From the NCBI GenBank assembly GCA_030919125.1, contig CP121470.1:1116001-1180000 (forward strand): a stretch of 64,000 bases of DNA. The letters run 5' to 3'. The notes under the pieces are model-generated. The model made no database searches, was not told the DNA's origin, and was given only the letters and a program-made list of their open reading frames with translations. Below, one piece after another: positions 53,907 through 61,862 of this stretch. Within the stretch, counting starts at the first letter, position 1, and every line of letters begins with the position of its first letter. Source of the DNA: Methanoregula sp. SKADARSKE-2 (GTDB lineage: Archaea > Halobacteriota > Methanomicrobia > Methanomicrobiales > Methanospirillaceae). Both the position numbers and the translations under genes were made by a program.

Positions 53907-54239
53907 ATGGAAGCACCCTGCCAGAAAATAGTTTGGGATGTCCTGCCCGCGATCCGCGCGGCAATTGCCGCGGAACTCGTAAAGGCCGGTGTTTCGCAGG
54001 TGGATGCCTCAAGGATGCTCGAGATCGCTCCCTCTGCCGTCTCGCAATACCTCTCCGGGAAGAGGGGATACCGGATCGAGTTCGAGAACGATGTGAAGGC
54101 ATCGATAGAGAAATTCGCCTGCGATCTCCGGGAAGGGCGTGATGTAAACCTCGTGAAACGCACCTGCGATATCTGCCTCCAGCTTCGCGAAGGCGACGAG
54201 AACCAGTGCAGGGCTGAATCCCGGCGGCGTGGATCCTAA
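53907..54239 (+). CDS. HTH regulator with C-terminal cysteine cluster (probable Fe-S sensor)
   Basis: A 110-residue protein. Residues 20-60 hold a helix-turn-helix (VSQVDASRMLEIAPSAVSQY, then LSGKRGY), as in phage-repressor/XRE-like folds. The C-terminal part has cysteines at 72, 87, 90 and 101 (ACD, TCDIC, NQC), plus C5: a spacing that could hold an Fe-S cluster or zinc. It is divergent from nifSU and followed by larE. Regulation of sulfur and Fe-S genes is an inference from location. I do not know a characterised member. Confidence 0.72.
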   Translation: MEAPCQKIVWDVLPAIRAAIAAELVKAGVSQVDASRMLEIAPSAVSQYLSGKRGYRIEFENDVKASIEKFACDLREGRDVNLVKRTCDICLQLREGDENQCRAESRRRGS

Positions 54240-54270
54240 GGATCCCCGGATCGTCTTCAGTCTATCCAAT

Positions 54271-54315
54271 TTGTTCTACCATGAATACCGAGATGTTTTA
54301 CCATGAATACCGAGA
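54271..54315 (+). repeat. 22-bp tandem duplication at the larE start
   Basis: TACCATGAATACCGAGA occurs at 54277-54293 and again at 54299-54315, with one mismatch in the rest of a 22-bp unit. The first copy places an ATG (54281) out of frame with larE; it would encode a 17-codon peptide overlapping the true start at 54303. Confidence 0.8.
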
Positions 54316-55127
54316 AGAAAATTCAGGCCGTTAAAGATAACATCGCCACCCGGGGATCGATGATCGTCGCGTTCTCTGGGGGGGTCGACAGCGCCCTCCT
54401 CGCCCTCCTCGCCCGGGAGACCCTGGGCGACAGGAGCCGGTGCGTCCTGCTTGACAGCCAGGTTGTGCCGAGATCCGAAGTCAGCGATGCGAGGGTGCTC
54501 GCAGAGAGATACAATCTCGATCTGGAGATCCTCCCGGTCTCAGTGATGGAGGACGAGCGGTTTATCAGGAACCCGGCCGAACGCTGCTACTTTTGCAGAA
54601 AGAATTCAGCGGTCGTCCTCAAAGGAAAGAAGGACGAACTTGGCTTTGCCTGTATCGCAGATGGTCTCAACACCTCCGACATGGGAGAGCACCGCCCGGG
54701 GATCGTCGCAAGCACGGAAGAAGGCATCATCCACCCATTCATCGAAGCGGGGATCACAAAAGACGATATCCGGGCGATCGCCCGGGAGCGAGGCTATTCG
54801 TTCTGGAACAAGCCCTCTGCTGCCTGTCTCTCCTCGCGCATCCCGTACGGGGAAGCGATAACATCCGGAAAACTCCGGATGATTGAGGCGGCCGAGGCCT
54901 TCCTTGCCGGGAAAGGCTTCTCCCAGTTCCGGGTCCGGATGCACGGGGATATCGCACGGATCGATGTCACGGGCGACGAGATCCCAAAAATAATGAAGAT
55001 GCGCATGGAACTAGTAAAGGAATTAAAACTGCTTGGTTTCCGGTATGGCGTGCTCGATCTCGAAGGATACCGGAGCGGGAGTATGGATGAGGTGCTTGAC
55101 CGGGAAGAACCGCCCGGCCATAACTGA
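54303..55127 (+). CDS. larE: LarE-type ATP-dependent sulfur transferase
   Basis: A 274-residue PP-loop enzyme: AFSGGVDSALLALLARETLG near residue 23, RCYFCRKNSAVVLK near 98, IADGLNTSDMGEHRPG near 122 and PSAACLSSRIPYGE near 172. LarE puts sulfur on the nickel-pincer nucleotide precursor. The CxxC plus the Cys of AACLSSR gives three cysteines, the arrangement of LarE forms that use a [4Fe-4S] cluster as sulfur donor and not a sacrificial Cys. No larA, larB or larC is visible in the window. Confidence 0.92.
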   Translation: MNTEKKIQAVKDNIATRGSMIVAFSGGVDSALLALLARETLGDRSRCVLLDSQVVPRSEVSDARVLAERYNLDLEILPVSVMEDERFIRNPAERCYFCRKNSAVVLKGKKDELGFACIADGLNTSDMGEHRPGIVASTEEGIIHPFIEAGITKDDIRAIARERGYSFWNKPSAACLSSRIPYGEAITSGKLRMIEAAEAFLAGKGFSQFRVRMHGDIARIDVTGDEIPKIMKMRMELVKELKLLGFRYGVLDLEGYRSGSMDEVLDREEPPGHN

Positions 55128-55138
55128 GGTATCAGGTT

Positions 55139-55927
55139 ATGGCGGATATGTTCAAACTCCTGCTCTGCATCAGGATTGACGGTGAAAAATTTGAGAAGGC
55201 CACTCACGAGGTCATCGAGGAGGTACCCTTCGCTCTCTTCATCAACGGGAGGCACGCCATGACCGCGATGCTCAGCCCGGTTGCGCTGGAAGACTTCGTC
55301 ACCGGGTACCTCTTCACCGAGCAGATCGTAAAAGATGTCGATGAGATCGAGTCGATCCGGATCGAGAAGAACCGGCTGAGCGTGATAACGAAGAACCTCT
55401 TCAAAGTTCTCGGCCCCAAAAAGACGATCCTCTCCGGCTGCGGCGGGAGTGCATCGTATATCGATGCTGAGAAACTCCCGAAGATCAGATCCGACTTCAC
55501 TATCAACACCGGTGCAATCGGGAGTCTCCTGAAGTCCGTCCTGAACTCGGAACTGCACCGCACAACAGGCGGGATCCATATCGTCGCGCTCGCGGACAAA
55601 GAGAAGATAATTGCTGTTTCCGAGGATATCGGGAGGCACAACGCTCTCGACCGGATCATCGGCAGCGGCATCCGGAGCGGGGTCGATCTTTCGAAGACTT
55701 TTGTCATCGTCTCCGGGCGGATCTCTTCCGAGATGGTCAGGAAATGCCTGATCGCAAACATCCCGGTCATCGTCTCCCGGGGCGCGACCACGACCCTTGC
55801 GGTCGAGATCGCTGAGAAGGCCGGGCTCACGGTGGTCGGGTTTGTCCGTGCGGGACGGATGAACGTGTACTCCCACCCATACCGGATAGAAGGAGCAGAA
55901 AACGGTCTGAACAGTCTCGAGCCCTGA
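55139..55927 (+). CDS. fdhD: FdhD sulfur-transfer protein
   Basis: A 262-residue protein: EEVPFALFINGRHAMTAMLS near residue 27, FVTGYLFTEQIV near 50, ILSGCGGSASY near 97, TGGIHIVALAD near 142, EDIGRHNALDRIIGSGIRSG near 161 and SGRISSEMVRKC near 190. FdhD passes sulfur from a desulfurase (here nearby nifS) to the molybdenum/tungsten cofactor of formate dehydrogenase. It has one Cys in the loop where many bacterial forms have CxxC. It follows larE by 11 bp. Confidence 0.95.
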   Translation: MADMFKLLLCIRIDGEKFEKATHEVIEEVPFALFINGRHAMTAMLSPVALEDFVTGYLFTEQIVKDVDEIESIRIEKNRLSVITKNLFKVLGPKKTILSGCGGSASYIDAEKLPKIRSDFTINTGAIGSLLKSVLNSELHRTTGGIHIVALADKEKIIAVSEDIGRHNALDRIIGSGIRSGVDLSKTFVIVSGRISSEMVRKCLIANIPVIVSRGATTTLAVEIAEKAGLTVVGFVRAGRMNVYSHPYRIEGAENGLNSLEP

Positions 55928-55934
55928 TAACCTT

Positions 55935-56861
55935 TTAGCGTTTGAGGGAGGGCAGGAGCTGGCAGACCTGGCAGAGCTCACCGGAGCAGGGGTCGCCGCA
56001 TTGTCTGCAGTGCCGAATCGGTCCTGCAATTTCCGTTCTCCCGAGATGTTCCCGGATCTTTTTCCGGCTTGTGACCAGATTCTTGAGGGTGCCGGGATAC
56101 TGGCATTCGAAATCTGACAGCATCCCCCTTACCTCTGCCCGGAGTGCGAACCGGGTGTACGGGCACTCAGGGAGATCATTCCAGTACCCCAGGATGATGA
56201 GATAGGCAGCAATCTCTTTTTCTGAGATATCCCGGAGAGGCTTTATCCGGGAGATGAAATATCCCGACTCCTCCCCACTCTCCCGAATGAGCCGGATGAG
56301 ATCTCCCCGCAGGGTATTCATCAGCACCGACTGCGCCTCGTCGTCGAGGTTGTGGCCGGTCGCGAGCCGGGTAGCACCCGCCCGCCCTGCGGAAATAGCA
56401 AGCGCTTTTTTCCTGAGGATACCGCAGACCGTGCAGGCCTGCTGCTCGCGCCCTTTGAGGAAGGCGTCAAGGGTTCCTCCGAAGAGATCGGAAAACGAGA
56501 TCGTGTGGTGCTCGATCCCAATCTCCCGGGTGAGAGCCTCCGCCGCACCAATGGTCTCCTCACGATAACCTGCGATCCCTTCATCAACCGTAATTGCAAC
56601 GATGCTGACATTGTCCCACAGGGGAAGGAGCGAATGTAAAAGAAGGAGAAGGGCGGTGCTGTCCTTGCCCCCGCTCAGGCCAACCGCAATGCGATCGCCA
56701 TTCTGGATCATGCCGTATTCCCGTATGGCCGAGAGCACCCGGGCCTCAATATCTTCCGAAAGGTGCTTTCCGCACAGGTGCCGGTTCGGTTCCCGGAGGC
56801 AGATCACCGCATCTTCCCCACAGAGGGAACATCCGGGGCGATCGGTCCTGTTGCCTGCCAC
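55935..56861 (-). CDS. TtuA/NcsA-type tRNA 2-thiolation enzyme
   Basis: A 308-residue protein. An N-terminal zinc finger (CSLCGEDAVIC, HLCGKHL), the PP-loop VGLSGGKDSTALLLLLHSLL near residue 59, QQACTVCGILRKKAL near 139, the cluster site GHNLDDEAQSVLMNTLRGD near 168 and a C-terminal zinc finger (CRQCGDPCSGELCQVC) follow in order. This is the TtuA/NcsA group that thiolates U54 or U34 using an Fe-S cluster. It is followed upstream on the same strand, 2 bp away, by a GG-ended sulfur carrier. Confidence 0.9.
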   Translation of the reverse strand: MAGNRTDRPGCSLCGEDAVICLREPNRHLCGKHLSEDIEARVLSAIREYGMIQNGDRIAVGLSGGKDSTALLLLLHSLLPLWDNVSIVAITVDEGIAGYREETIGAAEALTREIGIEHHTISFSDLFGGTLDAFLKGREQQACTVCGILRKKALAISAGRAGATRLATGHNLDDEAQSVLMNTLRGDLIRLIRESGEESGYFISRIKPLRDISEKEIAAYLIILGYWNDLPECPYTRFALRAEVRGMLSDFECQYPGTLKNLVTSRKKIREHLGRTEIAGPIRHCRQCGDPCSGELCQVCQLLPSLKR

Positions 56862-56863
56862 CC

Positions 56864-57058
56864 TTATCCCCCGTGAGAGACCCTGATGATCTTCAATTCA
56901 GCATCTTCCCCGACAAGGTAATCCTCGGGGAGAAGCTTCCCGTTACACGTGACAAGGACCTCGTTTGGCCGGATCCCAAGACCGAGAAGCACCTGCCCTA
57001 CGGTGGCGCCCTCAGCATCGACAACCTCATTGCTTTTATCCGGGAGTGTGACTCGCAT
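56864..57058 (-). CDS. MoaD/ThiS/TtuB-like sulfur carrier
   Basis: A 64-residue beta-grasp protein starting MRVTLPDKSNEVVDAEGATV and ending LKIIRVSHGG. The terminal GlyGly is the activation site. Length and the DAEGATVGQVLLGLGIRPNE stretch fit ThiS/TtuB. It starts the operon with the TtuA/NcsA-like gene (2-bp gap), so it is probably the sulfur donor for tRNA thiolation. MoeB at 51.3 kb is the likely activator. Confidence 0.88.
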   Translation of the reverse strand: MRVTLPDKSNEVVDAEGATVGQVLLGLGIRPNEVLVTCNGKLLPEDYLVGEDAELKIIRVSHGG

Positions 57059-57229
57059 AAATCTTTCAGGAGAGTCGGTGTATGCGGTCTTAAATATCCC
57101 GTTTGGAGTATCTCCCGACCACCATCTCACCTGACGTCTCCTGATTTGCAGTGCGGGGCTGGTCCATTTTCGGAAACAGCGACGGATTGATAAAAAGGAA
57201 TGGCGAACAGGATAAGAGGGATGTGCTGA

Positions 57230-58141
57230 ATGCAGGATAATGCAGCTCTCCGGGAGGAGATTTTCCGGCTGAAGGAAGAACGGCGCGCGATCATCCTCGT
57301 GCATAATTACCAGCTCCCCGAGGTGCAGGATATTGCCGACCTGACCGGGGACTCGCTCGAACTCTCCCGGGCCGCGGCCACGATGAAGGGCGATACGATT
57401 GTCTTCTGCGGGGTCGACTTCATGGCCGAGACCGCCGCCATCCTCTCCCCGCACAAGACCGTCCTCCTTCCGGCAATCGATGCCTGCTGCCCGATGGCAG
57501 ACATGATAACTGCGGATGAACTCCGTCTCGTAAAATCCCGCAGCCCCGGGGCAGCGGTCGTCTGCTATGTAAACACTACCGCCGAAGTCAAAGCCGAGAG
57601 CGATATCTGCTGCACGTCGTCGAATGCGGTCAATGTCGTGAATGCTCTCGGGGAAGATACCATCCTCTTCGTTCCCGACCGCAACCTCGCTGCGTACGCC
57701 GCACGGTTCACGAAGAAGAAGATCCTCCCCGGGGGGGGGGTCTGCATCGTCCACGACCAGATTACCCCGGACCACGTCCGGGAAGCCCGGCTGGCCCATC
57801 CCGAAGCGGAACTCCTCGTCCACCCGGAATGCCGGCCGGAGGTGATCGAGTTTGCGGACCATGTCGCAAGCACCTCCGGCATCATCAGGCGGGTCGGGGA
57901 ATCCCCAAAAGAGGAGTTCATCATCGGGACAGAAGTCGGGATTTTGCACCGACTCGCAAAAGAGTTTTCGGAGAAGCGGTGCTATCCGCTCTCCTCATCG
58001 GCGGTATGCAGGAACATGAAGAAGACCGATCTTGTGAAAGTCAGGGATGCACTCCTGACCATGTCCCCCAGCATCACCGTTCCCGAAGGAGTCGCTGCCC
58101 GCGCCCGGAGAGCCATCGAAAGAATGCTCGCTCTGACCTGA
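57230..58141 (+). CDS. nadA: quinolinate synthase
   Basis: A 303-residue enzyme: ILVHNYQLPEVQDIADLTGD near residue 22, FCGVDFMAETAAILSP near 60, ACCPMADM near 84 (first cluster Cys), VCYVNTTAEVKAESDICCTS near 108, VHPECRPEVIEFADHVAST near 203 and the end CYPLSSSAVCRNMKKT near 253. It condenses iminoaspartate with dihydroxyacetone phosphate using a [4Fe-4S] cluster. It begins 171 bp from the carrier gene, divergent. No nadB or nadC is in the window. Confidence 0.96.
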   Translation: MQDNAALREEIFRLKEERRAIILVHNYQLPEVQDIADLTGDSLELSRAAATMKGDTIVFCGVDFMAETAAILSPHKTVLLPAIDACCPMADMITADELRLVKSRSPGAAVVCYVNTTAEVKAESDICCTSSNAVNVVNALGEDTILFVPDRNLAAYAARFTKKKILPGGGVCIVHDQITPDHVREARLAHPEAELLVHPECRPEVIEFADHVASTSGIIRRVGESPKEEFIIGTEVGILHRLAKEFSEKRCYPLSSSAVCRNMKKTDLVKVRDALLTMSPSITVPEGVAARARRAIERMLALT

Positions 58142-58145
58142 CCGG

Positions 58146-58445
58146 TCAGCGGCGCTTTTTTCCGAGGGACTTTCTTCGGAAGGGTTCTTTTCCGGGGGTT
58201 TCTTCTCTGGGGGCTTTCCGCATAGCCATCAGCTTGTTGTACGTCTCTTCCCCGACACACTCCTTTGCATACTTGCACCACTGAACGCAGGAGACGATAT
58301 CGTTGAAGACCTCAAACCCGCACCTGCTGCATTTCACCGAGATGTCGTTTGAGAAGACCTCAATCTCCTCACCGCACTGCGGGCACCTCTTTATCGCGAG
58401 GGTGGGGGTTTTCAGGTTAAACGAACCGGGACAGTGATCGAGCAT
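58146..58445 (-). CDS. zinc-ribbon protein of unknown function
   Basis: A 99-residue protein. CPQCGEE and KCSRCGF form a zinc ribbon at residues 20-45. A second conserved part, SCVQWCKYAKECVGEETYNK (52-71), adds three cysteines. The C-terminal 25 residues are Lys/Arg-rich (RRKSLGKKRR). The SCxxWCKYAKECVGEE motif is shared with short proteins in methanogens and clostridia whose role is unknown to me. It is convergent with nadA with a 4-bp gap. Confidence 0.75.
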   Translation of the reverse strand: MLDHCPGSFNLKTPTLAIKRCPQCGEEIEVFSNDISVKCSRCGFEVFNDIVSCVQWCKYAKECVGEETYNKLMAMRKAPREETPGKEPFRRKSLGKKRR

Positions 58446-59080
58446 GAAAGAATGTTCACGGTCATCCTTTATTGAAGTGAGGGCGGGCCATCGTGCAAGC
58501 GCTGGACCGAATAACCGACCGGGCCGCGATCCGATTTACCAGAGAGACCCTGAGATCGGCTCGGACGCCTTTACCCTGATGAACCAGCGGAGGAGGGGGA
58601 TACACGGGGAGATTATCGAACCGGTCACCCTGATGCAGGAACCTACCTATCGTACCAGTTCCGAGGGCTCTTGGGGGGGCATGCTTCGATGCAGGCCCGG
58701 CACGAGCGGCAATCCGCTACCGGTTGATCGCGGGCAGGCCCCAGCTCGATCGCATGGTCGGTCAGGGCCGCCCCAAGGGCCGGGCACTTCCCGAACCTGG
58801 GGGGAGATAAGGAGGGTAGTGTTCCCTATCCACCTGAGACCAGTATCCTGCGCAGAGTGCTTGAGAGCGATGCTTCCCATAACCCTCCCGTCACGGATGA
58901 TAACGGAGTTTACTGCGGCAGCATCCGAACCACCTCCCTGTAGACGACGGAGAAGATGATCGGAGACCCGTGTTAGATTCCCCTCGACTCGCGGACCCGG
59001 GGGATCTACTGGTGCGATTCAAACCGTCCCCCACCCATACAAACATGTAATATCGCACGCCTCGTAAGTACCCGGCAGAC
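58446..59080. other. 635-bp region without an intact gene
   Basis: Contains the QueG-like remnant (58668-58960) and, at 59030-59070, an AT-rich tract (aacatgtaatat) likely to be the promoter of the methyltransferase at 59081. The part at 58446-58660 reads in one minus-strand frame as ordinary amino acids but matches nothing I know. Confidence 0.5.
58668..58960 (-). pseudogene. epoxyqueuosine-reductase-like (QueG family) remnant
   Basis: Minus-strand frame one reads AAAVNSVIIRDGRVMGSIAL, KHSAQDTGLRWIGNTTLLIS then PQ. After a frameshift, frame two reads CPALGAALTDHAIELGPARD and DCRSCRACIEACPPK. The KHxAxxxGLxWIGxxTLLI motif and the CxxCxxCxxxCP ferredoxin motif in this order mark QueG-like Fe-S proteins. 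Both ends are missing and the frame is broken, so this is a gene fossil. Confidence 0.6.
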
Positions 59081-60589
59081 ATGGAGAGCAGGCTTATCAC
59101 CGCAGTAAAAAACCTCGCCGCGAAGAGAGCGGTCTTCCGGCTCTCCGAGCTCCTGCCCAGGCTCGACGACTCGTATCTCGACCTTTCGCAGGAGGAGGTT
59201 CTTGCAGACATACAGCCGCACCTCACCTCCCTCCGGCTGAAAGCAGTAAGATCAGAAGATGACTACATCTTCTCACCCACCGGCCAGTCCCCGGTGATCG
59301 CACCCGGCGAGCCCGAAACCGGGCCGCAGGCAGCATTTTTCGCCGGGCGGAGGATCCCTGCGCTCATCGAGCGAAGCATCGAGGAATATATCACCAGAAA
59401 GGCGTCGAAGAACTGGGACGATCCCGAGACCCTCGCACGGCTCAAGAAGGCCATCGTCGCCCAGAAAGACGATTACTGGCGTCCGGCCTACCAGCGGCGC
59501 CTCAGGTACGCAAAAGGCTACAGTGTGCTTGGTTATCTCGCGTACCATTTCCCGGTCTATTTCATGCAGGCTGAGCATCTGCTTGCGATGCTTGCCCGCG
59601 AGGGGCTCCTGAAACCGTCTGCGAATATTCTCGATGTCGGGACAGGCCCGGGGGTTGTCCCACTCGCGATAGCCGACTTCTATTCCCGGCTGGATAACCG
59701 GAAAGCGACCGTTTACTCGCTCGAACGTTCGGAGGAGCACATCGAGGCATTCCTGTTCCTCCGGAAGCAGTGCACAACAAAAGGCGCGAAGGTGAGTGTC
59801 AAGGCACCGATCGCCATGGACATCACGAGCCCGGATCTCGCAAAAGTTCCCGGGAAGATCGATCTCATGATCTTCTCGAACGTGCTCAACGAGCTTCCGG
59901 GCGATTCTCCGGATGCCGGGGCGGGGATTGTTGCAGCGCTCGCCGGGAGGCTCGCACCGGACGGGACGGTGCTTATTACCGAGCCTGCCGATGAGGAGAA
60001 CGCGATGCGGATGCGATCGCTTACCGTTGCACTCCTCGGGCACGGATTTACGATCTATGGGCCCTGTGCGTTCCTCTGGGGAACGCGCTGCGAAGCCCCA
60101 CGGTGCTGGAGTTTTACGAGTGCCCGGCCTATCCTGCCCACGCATATCATGGAGGTAATGCGGCAGGACCCGGAGGGGTTCCGGTACGTCAATACCGATA
60201 TCAAGTACTCGTACGCGATTTTGCGGAAGGACGGGCTGACCCGGCAGGAGTGCAGGCCGCCTGCTGATGCAAAGTTCCTGCGATTATCCAAGATCAGCCA
60301 GCACGTCGGCAAGCGGATCAATGTGGCGGCGGCGAAGATGTCGGGAGAACTCGGGAATCCCAGATCGCACGTGATCAAGCTCTGCGACGGGACGGCGAAG
60401 GCACCCATCTACGCGGTGATGCCGGGGTATCATCGCACCGATGAGAACGAGCTGATCGTCAAAGCCCCGTACGGATCGCTCCTCGAACTGAGAGGCGTTC
60501 TCGTCCGGTTCAACAAGGCACACAATGCGTATAACCTGCTGGTGAGCAGGAATACGATTGTAACTGGGCTGGAAGATACCGAAGTCTGA
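59081..60589 (+). CDS. Rsm22/METTL17-type methyltransferase-like protein
   Basis: A 502-residue protein. The N-terminal region includes YWRPAYQRRLRYAKGYSVLG near residue 128 and YLAYHFPVYFMQAEHLLAML. The SAM-like motif ILDVGTGPGVVPLAIADFYS lies near 184 and FSNVLNELPG near 266. Cysteines YGPCAFLWGTRCEAPRCWSF near 330 may hold the Fe-S cluster known in METTL17. Rsm22 relatives assist small-subunit assembly. Archaeal members usually have this length. Single gene. Confidence 0.85.
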   Translation: MESRLITAVKNLAAKRAVFRLSELLPRLDDSYLDLSQEEVLADIQPHLTSLRLKAVRSEDDYIFSPTGQSPVIAPGEPETGPQAAFFAGRRIPALIERSIEEYITRKASKNWDDPETLARLKKAIVAQKDDYWRPAYQRRLRYAKGYSVLGYLAYHFPVYFMQAEHLLAMLAREGLLKPSANILDVGTGPGVVPLAIADFYSRLDNRKATVYSLERSEEHIEAFLFLRKQCTTKGAKVSVKAPIAMDITSPDLAKVPGKIDLMIFSNVLNELPGDSPDAGAGIVAALAGRLAPDGTVLITEPADEENAMRMRSLTVALLGHGFTIYGPCAFLWGTRCEAPRCWSFTSARPILPTHIMEVMRQDPEGFRYVNTDIKYSYAILRKDGLTRQECRPPADAKFLRLSKISQHVGKRINVAAAKMSGELGNPRSHVIKLCDGTAKAPIYAVMPGYHRTDENELIVKAPYGSLLELRGVLVRFNKAHNAYNLLVSRNTIVTGLEDTEV

Positions 60590-60860
60590 TGAGGGAGATA
60601 TTTACGGACCCGATCCCGGGTTGAGAAAATGATCCGAGGTCCGATGAATTCTGATTTTCTTGTTCGGAGAATGGGAGCCCGGGGCCATTGCTGTTTTTAG
60701 TATTTTTCGGGCGTACATTCTCATCAGAAGAGCGACCGGCTTGAGAGTTTGCGATGAAAATCCGGAGTATTTCAGGAGCCAGCCCCTGAGAGAAGAATTT
60801 TCTTCTCGGTTTACCCAATGACTGAGATATATTACTCAACGGAACAATTATTCCGGAAAG

Positions 60861-61862
60861 GTGTCCGACTTGACTCTCTCAGAAGGTTGCGTTCTCTGCC
60901 ATCAGGGCGCAAAAATGGTGCTCTTTGTGACGGGACGCTGTCACCGGAGGTGCTGGTATTGTCCCTTATCTTCGGAACGGAAAGGGACCGATACCGTATG
61001 GGCAAACGATCGCCCGGTGGACATCGATAAGGAGATCATCGAAGAGGCAGAGAAGATGAGCGCGCTTGGTACGGGAATCACCGGGGGAGAGCCGCTTCTC
61101 TGCCTTGAGAATGTAGCCAGGTACTGCAGGCTGCTCAAGGATCATTTCGGCCCGGAGCACCATATCCATCTCTATACGGCAAAGGCACCGTCGGAAACTG
61201 AACTTGCCGCAATGAGAGGCGTCGTTGACGAGATCCGGCTCCACCCGCCTCATGAAAACTGGCCTTTTATTCTGGATTCCGATTTTATTGCGTCGGCAAA
61301 ACGGGCAAAAGAGATGGGCTTTTCCATCGGGATTGAGGTCCCGTCACTTCCCGGCCTGGAGAATCTCATACCGGCACTGCCGTACCTCGATTTCCTCAAC
61401 ATCAACGAGCTCGAATGGGGAGAGACCAATGCGTATGCCATGCGGGAGAGGGGCTACGAGCTCGCCGACGCGTTGCACAATGCGATCGATGGTGCCCGAG
61501 CATGGGCGGATGAACTCTGCCGGCACGAGAAGGTTCACTGGTGCTCATCAGGGTTCAAGGACTCCGTACAGCTGCGCGAACGGCTGAAGCGAATCGCGGA
61601 GAACACCGCCCGTCCGTTCGATGAAATTACTCCTGACGGGACGATTGTGTACGGGGTGCTTGAACCTTCAGAAGAACAGATGAGTGCATCCATGGAGTTC
61701 TGCGAACGGAAGTTGGAACACGGAAGTTTTGAGAGCTGCGGGGAGAGGATCGAGATGGCGTGGTGGCTCCTGACAGAATATGCAGATGAGCTCTTCGGGA
61801 CAAAAACCGTTGTCGAACGGTACCCCGACAAGGGCACGATTGTTGAGGTGACGCCGGTTTGA
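60861..61862 (+). CDS. radical SAM protein coupled to cis-prenyltransferase
   Basis: A 333-residue protein from GTG 60861. The N-terminal EGCVLCHQGAKMVLFVTGRC leads into the radical SAM motif CHRRCWYC (Cx3Cx2C) near residue 27, then GITGGEPLLCLENVARY near 73 (GGE motif) and EIRLHPPHENWPF near 127. The rest is a partial TIM barrel. TTG of the uppS gene overlaps its TGA, so translation is coupled. A TATATTA box at 60826-60832 fits a near-leaderless start. Substrate unknown; context suggests lipid-carrier or isoprenoid chemistry, which is only an inference. Confidence 0.8.
   Translation: MSDLTLSEGCVLCHQGAKMVLFVTGRCHRRCWYCPLSSERKGTDTVWANDRPVDIDKEIIEEAEKMSALGTGITGGEPLLCLENVARYCRLLKDHFGPEHHIHLYTAKAPSETELAAMRGVVDEIRLHPPHENWPFILDSDFIASAKRAKEMGFSIGIEVPSLPGLENLIPALPYLDFLNINELEWGETNAYAMRERGYELADALHNAIDGARAWADELCRHEKVHWCSSGFKDSVQLRERLKRIAENTARPFDEITPDGTIVYGVLEPSEEQMSASMEFCERKLEHGSFESCGERIEMAWWLLTEYADELFGTKTVVERYPDKGTIVEVTPV

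Noticed and set aside
56864..57949. A 361-codon minus-strand frame covering nadA.
   Set aside because: Only its last 64 codons (the sulfur carrier) are real; the rest is antisense to a clearly coding nadA.
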